From Rhipicephalus microplus (taxonomy: Eukaryota; Arthropoda; Arachnida; Ixodida; Ixodidae), in NCBI RefSeq assembly GCF_043290135.1, contig NC_134702.1, positions 82,766,317 to 82,830,316 of the forward strand: a DNA stretch of 64,000 nt. Reading direction: 5' to 3'. Of the stretch, positions 58,540-64,000 are shown in pieces. The notes beneath the pieces are model-generated. The model was not told the origin of the DNA, did no database searches, and worked only from the letters and a program-made list of their open reading frames with translations. The position numbers and the translations under genes were made by a program. Position 1 is the first letter of the stretch, and each line of letters starts with the position of its first letter.

Positions 58540-58885
58540 GTCACATTCAAGGTACAAGGTAAATTACAGAGAGGAGGGCTATCATACATATGCATGTATA
58601 GTAAGTAGAAAATGATACTGAACTTGACAACGGTTATACACCATATAAGCTAAAAAGCAGTTAAGTACAATAATACACACAGTATGTATACATGGTGATT
58701 CGCAGTGGTACAACAAATAAAATTTCACAAAGACTAAATGTAGGTACTTAAATAGCTAACAAGGCATTTTTATTATGTATGGGGCCTTGAATGCTTGCCA
58801 TAGAGACAGGAAGCTGGTTTCATTGCCTAGCGGTCTCGGGCGAAAATCACAATGAATGGGCAATTGTGTTACTCTTGAGCACCTG

Positions 58886-59120
58886 CCCAGCCGCGATGGT
58901 CTAGTGGCTAAGGTACTCGACTGCTGACCCGCAGGTCGCGGGTTCAAATCCCGGCTGCGGCGGCTGCATTTCTGATGGAGGCGGAAATGTTGTAGGCCCG
59001 TGTGCTCAGATTTGGGTGCACGTTAAAGAACCCCAGGTGGTCAAAATTTCCGGAGCCCTCCACTACGGCGTCTCTCATAATCAAATAGTGGTTCTGGGAC
59101 GTTAAACCCCACAAATCAAT
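58886..59120 (+). mobile_element. Full-length tick SINE
   Basis: The best-preserved copy: A box TGGTCTAGTGG, B box GGTTCAAATCC, body, and a CACAAATCAAT tail. A perfect 14-bp duplication CTCTTGAGCACCTG lies at 58872-58885 and 59121-59134. Confidence 0.95.
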
Positions 59121-59147
59121 CTCTTGAGCACCTGAACCTTGTGACAC

Positions 59148-59238
59148 ACACACACACATACATACATACATACATACATACATACATACATACATACATA
59201 CATACATACATACATACATACATACATACATACATACA
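59148..59238. repeat. (ACAT)n microsatellite
   Basis: Pure ACAT after a short CACA run, a few bases beyond the SINE duplication. Confidence 0.97.
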
Positions 59239-60132
59239 CATCGAGACGTAGCGATATGAAAGGTGGGGCATGTACCAGCAATGAACACATTTGTGGGTTG
59301 TGATAGTAAATTTTCTGATAAAGACATACACGATAATGTTTCCTGCGAACAGTAAGTAACGGAAGTTGTAGCGATGCTGGATGGTGGTTCCGCTGGATGC
59401 TCTATGGTAATTAGATAAAACGAAACAGGCAGAACGGTTTTGTATTGCCTTTATACCTTGGGTTAATGTGATAAGGTGAGGGTCCTAAAATGCTGACGCA
59501 AAGTCCAGCTGTGGGCGGTTGTATGTGGTGTATAAGAGCAGTTGGGTGTGTAAGAGTACAGTGCCCGCAATGCCACTTGTTCGGCCCGGCGTTGTTGCAA
59601 GCTTTTCACAGCACAAGCTTACTCGGCGGCGTAGTTTGCAGGATCCGCCATTCACAGGCGCTTTCATTCCAGTTCACAGTATATCGCGGCTTGACAAGCT
59701 GACGGTTCATCGGTAGGCAGTTGCTGCTTGCACTGGGCTTCCCGAGCCTGTTGTTGTACCCAGACTGCACCATCAGCTCGGCGAATGCGAACTCTTTAAC
59801 GTTTCCATTGTCAGCGTTCTTCTAGTGTTGTCCATGGCTTACTCATGTGGAAGTTTTGAGTAGAAATGTGCGTGCTTGGTGCTACGGCTGATACAGAATA
59901 GAGGACGTCACTCCCAACGCAGCCAATGGCAGGCTTGCTGGGTATAACACGCTGAAAATGACGTAACTGATAGCACAGCCAATGGAGACTACTCGTGACA
60001 CCGACACTCAATGTTTTAATACAGCTTTTGCTGTAAAAAATTAGCAGCCGATTCCTGAAATGAATGCTAATGAAGCTAGGTCTCAAGGTTCATTATGTCA
60101 ATGTTGAAGTGACCGACTAGCATAAAGAACGG
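59239..60132. other. Unassigned stretch
   Basis: Frames at 59490-59716 look LTR-like or random. No domain recognised. Confidence 0.35.
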
Positions 60133-60213
60133 GTTTTGATTTCTTGATGTGTATGATTTAACGTGTCAAATCCACCATATGATTATAAGAGACGCCGTAG
60201 TGGAGGGCTCCCC
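60133..60213 (-). mobile_element. Tick SINE fragment, reverse
   Basis: Complement of the SINE end: TTGATGTGTATGATTTAACG, CACCATATGATTATAAGAGA and CGCCGTAGTGGAGGGCTCC. Confidence 0.75.
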
Positions 60214-60690
60214 CAACGCGAAGTCGAGTCGGAAAACCGTGACGGTGCGTCTGCTTAGCTTTGCCATTGTTATGTAGTCGATTCGAACGAGTATAGGCAA
60301 TACGCGCTGTTGAAACAGCATGAAATCGATGTAATATTCTGCACTGGCATGAGACGCTACATTTATGCCCAGAGGTGTGGACGATGCTTCATTTAAACTG
60401 TCGAATGCGACTCGCAAAGCTCCAACGTCTCATCAAATTAGGAGATATGGTGGTCTTCAGCATCTTCGAACAACAAAGGTACTGCTTCAGCTCTTTTCAC
60501 CACCCCCCACTACCCTCGCTGCACGAAGAACGAAACATAAACTGTAGAAAACGAACCGCAGATACTTCGCTAGCTGACGCAATCCAATCCGAAGCCTGTA
60601 CTTGCCATAATTCCCTTGGGGGTACACGATCGCAGCGCCAGATTCCCCTAGAGGTATTATTGGTTGAAACTCTACGGTACACACCATGTT
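60214..60690. other. Unassigned open region
   Basis: Overlapping frames on both strands (for example - strand 60166-60417 with FQQRVLPILVRIDYITMAKL). It looks like an old retroelement piece, but I cannot assign it. Confidence 0.3.
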
Positions 60691-60698
60691 CAATTATA

Positions 60699-60930
60699 AC
60701 AATAATATCTTAGGTTTATCGTTCCAAAACCACGATATTATTATCATAGACAGCGTAGTGTAGGACTCCGGAAATGTCGATCATCTGGTGGTCTTTATCA
60801 CGTACTGACATCACACACTACACGACTCTGTAGCATTTCGCCTCCATTGAAATGAGGCCACTATGACACGCATTTAGCCTGCGACAATCGGGCCATGAGC
60901 CAAACACCGTGACCACGACACTATGTACTA
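60699..60930 (-). mobile_element. Very old tick SINE, reverse
   Basis: The block order of the SINE can still be followed (ATATCTTAGGTTTATCGTTC, AGACAGCGTAGTGTAGGACT, CATTTCGCCTCCATTGAAAT), with many changes. Confidence 0.6.
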
Positions 60931-61504
60931 AGTTTCTTGTGATCTAATTGCAGGTCTTGTCTTGTTACCAAGATGTCGTCGTGCGATAGACACGGGCCAC
61001 TAGGCCCGGCGACAACACTCTCCTCAGGCTCTCTTTTCATTAAATGTAGAAGATTCGGTTAGTTGTATTAGGTTTGTGGTTTACAGCGCAAAAGGGTACG
61101 ATCACGTGTCGACTGGTGTCCTCTTTGTTCTTGTCCTTTCACGCTCAAAACAATAAACGCTTTCGGTTATCCTGTCAAACCATAGGGCGTCTGCCAAGAA
61201 CCATCTGCACACGCATAGTCTTTTTATATACACACGCCGACGCCAACGCTTCTGGGGAAAAGTTTTCCACAACTCGCACAGAGCCACCGTTACGTGTTAA
61301 AAAGTGTCATTCGCCTTGACGTCATCAGGTGACTGATCGCACCATGATGGAGGACGCCGTACCTCGGATATCGTACCTCAGTCATAAGCCATGTGAGGCT
61401 TTCGCTTTGTAAGGCTATGGTTGTGATTAGTTTTTACATTCTGGGGAAATATAATGTAGCGGTTCTCTTTTAAAATGTGTTCACACTGCCGCGGTGCGTT
61501 ACAC
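60931..61504. other. Unassigned stretch
   Basis: Nothing recognised. Confidence 0.35.
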
Positions 61505-61720
61505 TGTGCAGTTACTAACCCGAAGGTCGCAGCTAGGTTCCCTACCAGCCATGGTAGTCGCATTTCGATAGAGGCAATATGCTAGGGGCCCCTTTTACTG
61601 TGCTATGATGAGTGCGCACGTTATGACACCACAGATGATCGCACTGTTCATAGCCTTCCGCTATGACGTCCCTCATAATCGTGCCGCAGTTTCGAGACAT
61701 AAAACCCCATATATTCTTAT
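61505..61720 (+). mobile_element. Very old tick SINE
   Basis: ACCCGAAGGTCGCAGCTAGG, GCATTTCGATAGAGGCAATA, ATGACGTCCCTCATAATCGT and ACATAAAACCCCATATATTC keep the SINE order, strongly diverged. Confidence 0.6.
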
Positions 61721-62015
61721 CATTGCTGTCATAGAACTGTACCACCTACACATGTTTACTGTAACCTCAATTCTATCGCTCTCATTCACATCTCAGTGCA
61801 TAAATACGAACAAACCTTTTCTATACTCTTTCGTGAACGTCTATAAGAAGAGAAGAAAAGGCAACGATGACTGAATGATATTTGCGGATGTGACCCCTAC
61901 TCACTGATCTGTACATCCATACCAATGGAGGGAGGAACACGTGGAACAGATCACATTTCGCTTCACGCACTTCCATCTTCCACAGCCTAGTTTTGTTTCT
62001 TACGTATAGTTCTTT

Positions 62016-62155
<140 letters not shown>

Positions 62156-62390
62156 CGTAAGAAGGTAGCGATGGTTAGGAGTTAGTAGTAGAGGCGTAGA
62201 AGGAAGAAGTGGAGAATAGAATAAACGTGGTGTATGAGCGACCATTCATCATAGCGTCACACGAATCGACAGGATGAAGACCTCCTAGCCACTTCATCAG
62301 TGTCTCATCATCGACGCAGTTCTCCACAAGACGCCCTGACCATACATCGACTATGGAATCATCTCCTGGCCGCACACAGCGACCAGCACC

Positions 62391-63605
62391 ATGCCAGAAT
62401 CATCGACTGCCCTTCCCATCCCCAAGTACACCGGAACAGCAGACGATGGACCTGTACAGGACTGGTTCGACCTGTTCGAGCTCCACGCACCCGCTGCATC
62501 ATGGTCGGAACGGGAAATGATCACCAACTTTACCGACTACATCTTCAGTGAGGCCTTCAAATTCTACCTCACCCACATATTTGAAAACGACGAGTCATGG
62601 GAAAAGATAGAACAAGAAATGATCATTTGGTTTAAAGAAGACAATGACGACTACGACGAAGATTCGTTTATAACCGACCATCCACAGACAACCGCGCTCG
62701 GTCGCCGCAGTCAAAAGCACTGCTCACGCATTGAGACACAAAAAATGAATCGGCCTTTGAAACAAGAGAAGTTAGAGCACCCTCTCAATGAAAGGCAGCC
62801 AGATTTGTTTGCAGGAAGAGTGTACCCTCCACCGCACCGCGTTTTGCAACTGCCCGATCGAAAACCAACCTTCATGTCATCACTGCACCGTAGCACTCAC
62901 ATTAGGGAGCCACCCTGTGCACAGTACTTTCCGTCTCGCGCACTTCGACCACCTCCTACTTTTCCGTCACTTGGCTCTTCAGTTGCTCACAGCGCTCACC
63001 TCGCATCCCACATGCTTACTATGGTTGATATAGAGGTGAGGAACCCTGAAGATACTCAGTAAGGCTCTAGCCCTTCTGTGCAGATGCATGCGTCAGAACA
63101 TCCTAACTCGTTAGTTACACAGAAAGACAAACATTTCCGGCTGAAATCTGACCAAACTACGCCTGATGCGGTGTCACCATCCAGTGCACGGACACCTGGG
63201 AGTCTTAACAACACAGGAGGCTCGGAACTATCAAATCGCACACGTTGCCGCGAGCCAGAAGCATCCATTAGGAACGGCGTCACAAGAGCCTCCGAAGAGT
63301 CTCCAGTAAATTTGAGCGCACAACCTTCGTTACCCGAAATGCAGCATAACAGTCCACTGACTACCATCTGCCTACTGGACACCACATCAAGTTGCCCAGA
63401 AAATCAGTGCCATGGTCAAAAACGGCTGCCACCTCAACACCACCAGTGCCAGCAAAATCAAGCCCAAGAACAACAGAGCCTGGAAGGGCTACACCAACAA
63501 GGACTACGACGAACGGAATCATCTTCAGAAGAACACTCGCGGTTTATGAAAGCCGTTTACAAACGAGTCAGCCAAACCGACGACATATTCAAGATTTCTC
63601 GCTAG
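62391..63605 (+). pseudogene. Retrotransposon gag-like ORF with one in-frame stop
   Basis: Starts MPESSTALPIPKYTGTADDG, then VQDWFDLFELHAPAASWSER, and YLTHIFENDESWEKIEQEMI, the layout of an LTR-element gag (PxYxG...W...A..W...F..F). A TAA at 63060-63062 ends it after 223 codons, but the same frame reopens and runs to 63605, giving about 404 codons in total. The second part is Gln/Ser-rich with no zinc knuckle. No pol follows within the window, and no LTR pair is visible. It could be the 5' part of a Ty3/Gypsy-like or non-autonomous element cut by the window edge. Confidence 0.6.
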
Positions 63606-64000
63606 AAACAAAGAGAGCATCGAATCCAGGATATTTTCCCAAGGGACGTCGAGTAAGCTTTCTCCAGTCAAGATCAAGACTCAGGCAACACGACATACAA
63701 CGTCGAGAAAGGCGCCAAACCATACCCTGTATTCCGCAAGGACGCAGAAATCACCGCACTAGCCTCGGTCAACAAGCACGCAAACGGGTGGCGCCGCATG
63801 GGTTTCGATCAAGACAAATAGCACGACACCTGCGCAAATCATCCAGCCATTGCTTCAAGGCCATCACACCACGTTCATTCGTCGCAAGAATTCTTCCATC
63901 TGATTCCACGCTCAAAGCATGCTTATGTTGTCCAGAGCGCAACAGCCAGCCTCACCCTCCAGAGCTGTACTTGATACCCCGGATTGCTGTTCTCTCCTGT
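63606..64000 (+). other. Right-edge continuation of the gag-like element
   Basis: A shorter frame (VEKGAKPYPVFRKDAEITAL) remains open for a while, then stops. No protease or RT motif before the window ends. Confidence 0.35.

Noticed and set aside
58872..59000. A functional tRNA gene
   Set aside because: A and B boxes are good, but the sequence runs on into the SINE body and is flanked by a SINE duplication, so it is a SINE head.

Overview
The window looks like nuclear DNA of a hard tick, probably a metastriate species. The main reason is a tRNA-derived SINE of the kind reported from ticks (Ruka type). It recurs at least eleven times, and seven copies still show target-site duplications. Around it are tick-type LINE fragments, long tetranucleotide microsatellites and large introns. 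No bacterial operons, rRNA genes or CRISPR arrays were seen. Species assignment is inference.

Left 12 kb: the only gene I can reconstruct across many exons is a divergent alanine aminotransferase-like (ALT, GPT family) gene on the + strand. Ten exons can be followed from about 74 to a stop at 11980, and the start lies outside the window. Splice phases agree at every junction except the last. Key PLP-enzyme residues remain (Asn of NPxNP, Asp of ADE, Lys of SxSKG, two Arg), but the family signatures around them are heavily changed. One donor is AT instead of GT, one is GC, and the last exon is out of frame by one base. It may be a fast-evolving paralogue or a recently decaying copy.

12-36 kb is repeat-rich intergenic or intronic DNA. 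It holds RTE-type LINE tails (15.8 and 16.8 kb), a short Helitron/Helentron-type element with a 300-codon ORF (20.26-21.8 kb), an I-type LINE with RNase H on the - strand (21.87-25.33 kb) split by a SINE, a possible first exon of a secreted peptide (25.53 kb), a BEL/Pao LTR element lacking RT (26.1-29.7 kb), a 75-bp hAT MITE (30.08 kb) and a PIF/Harbinger-like element with a TAA duplication (33.37-34.47 kb).

36-47 kb has two copies of an element with a 147-bp internal tandem repeat. Its ends carry the same ATGCGRAGCAT motif as the 20-kb Helitron-type element, which suggests a Helentron family and its non-autonomous partner. Next comes a very young non-autonomous LTR retrotransposon (42333-46267) with nearly identical 1.06-kb LTRs, a 5-bp duplication GGTGT, and one intact 479-codon gag-like ORF but no pol.

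47-64 kb holds microsatellite-seeding repeats, a fold-back element, a 1.6-kb hAT-like element with an 8-bp duplication, LINE ORF1 and RT fragments, more SINEs, and at the right edge a second gag-like ORF with one in-frame stop. Apart from the ALT-like gene and two isolated exon candidates, I see no host protein-coding gene.
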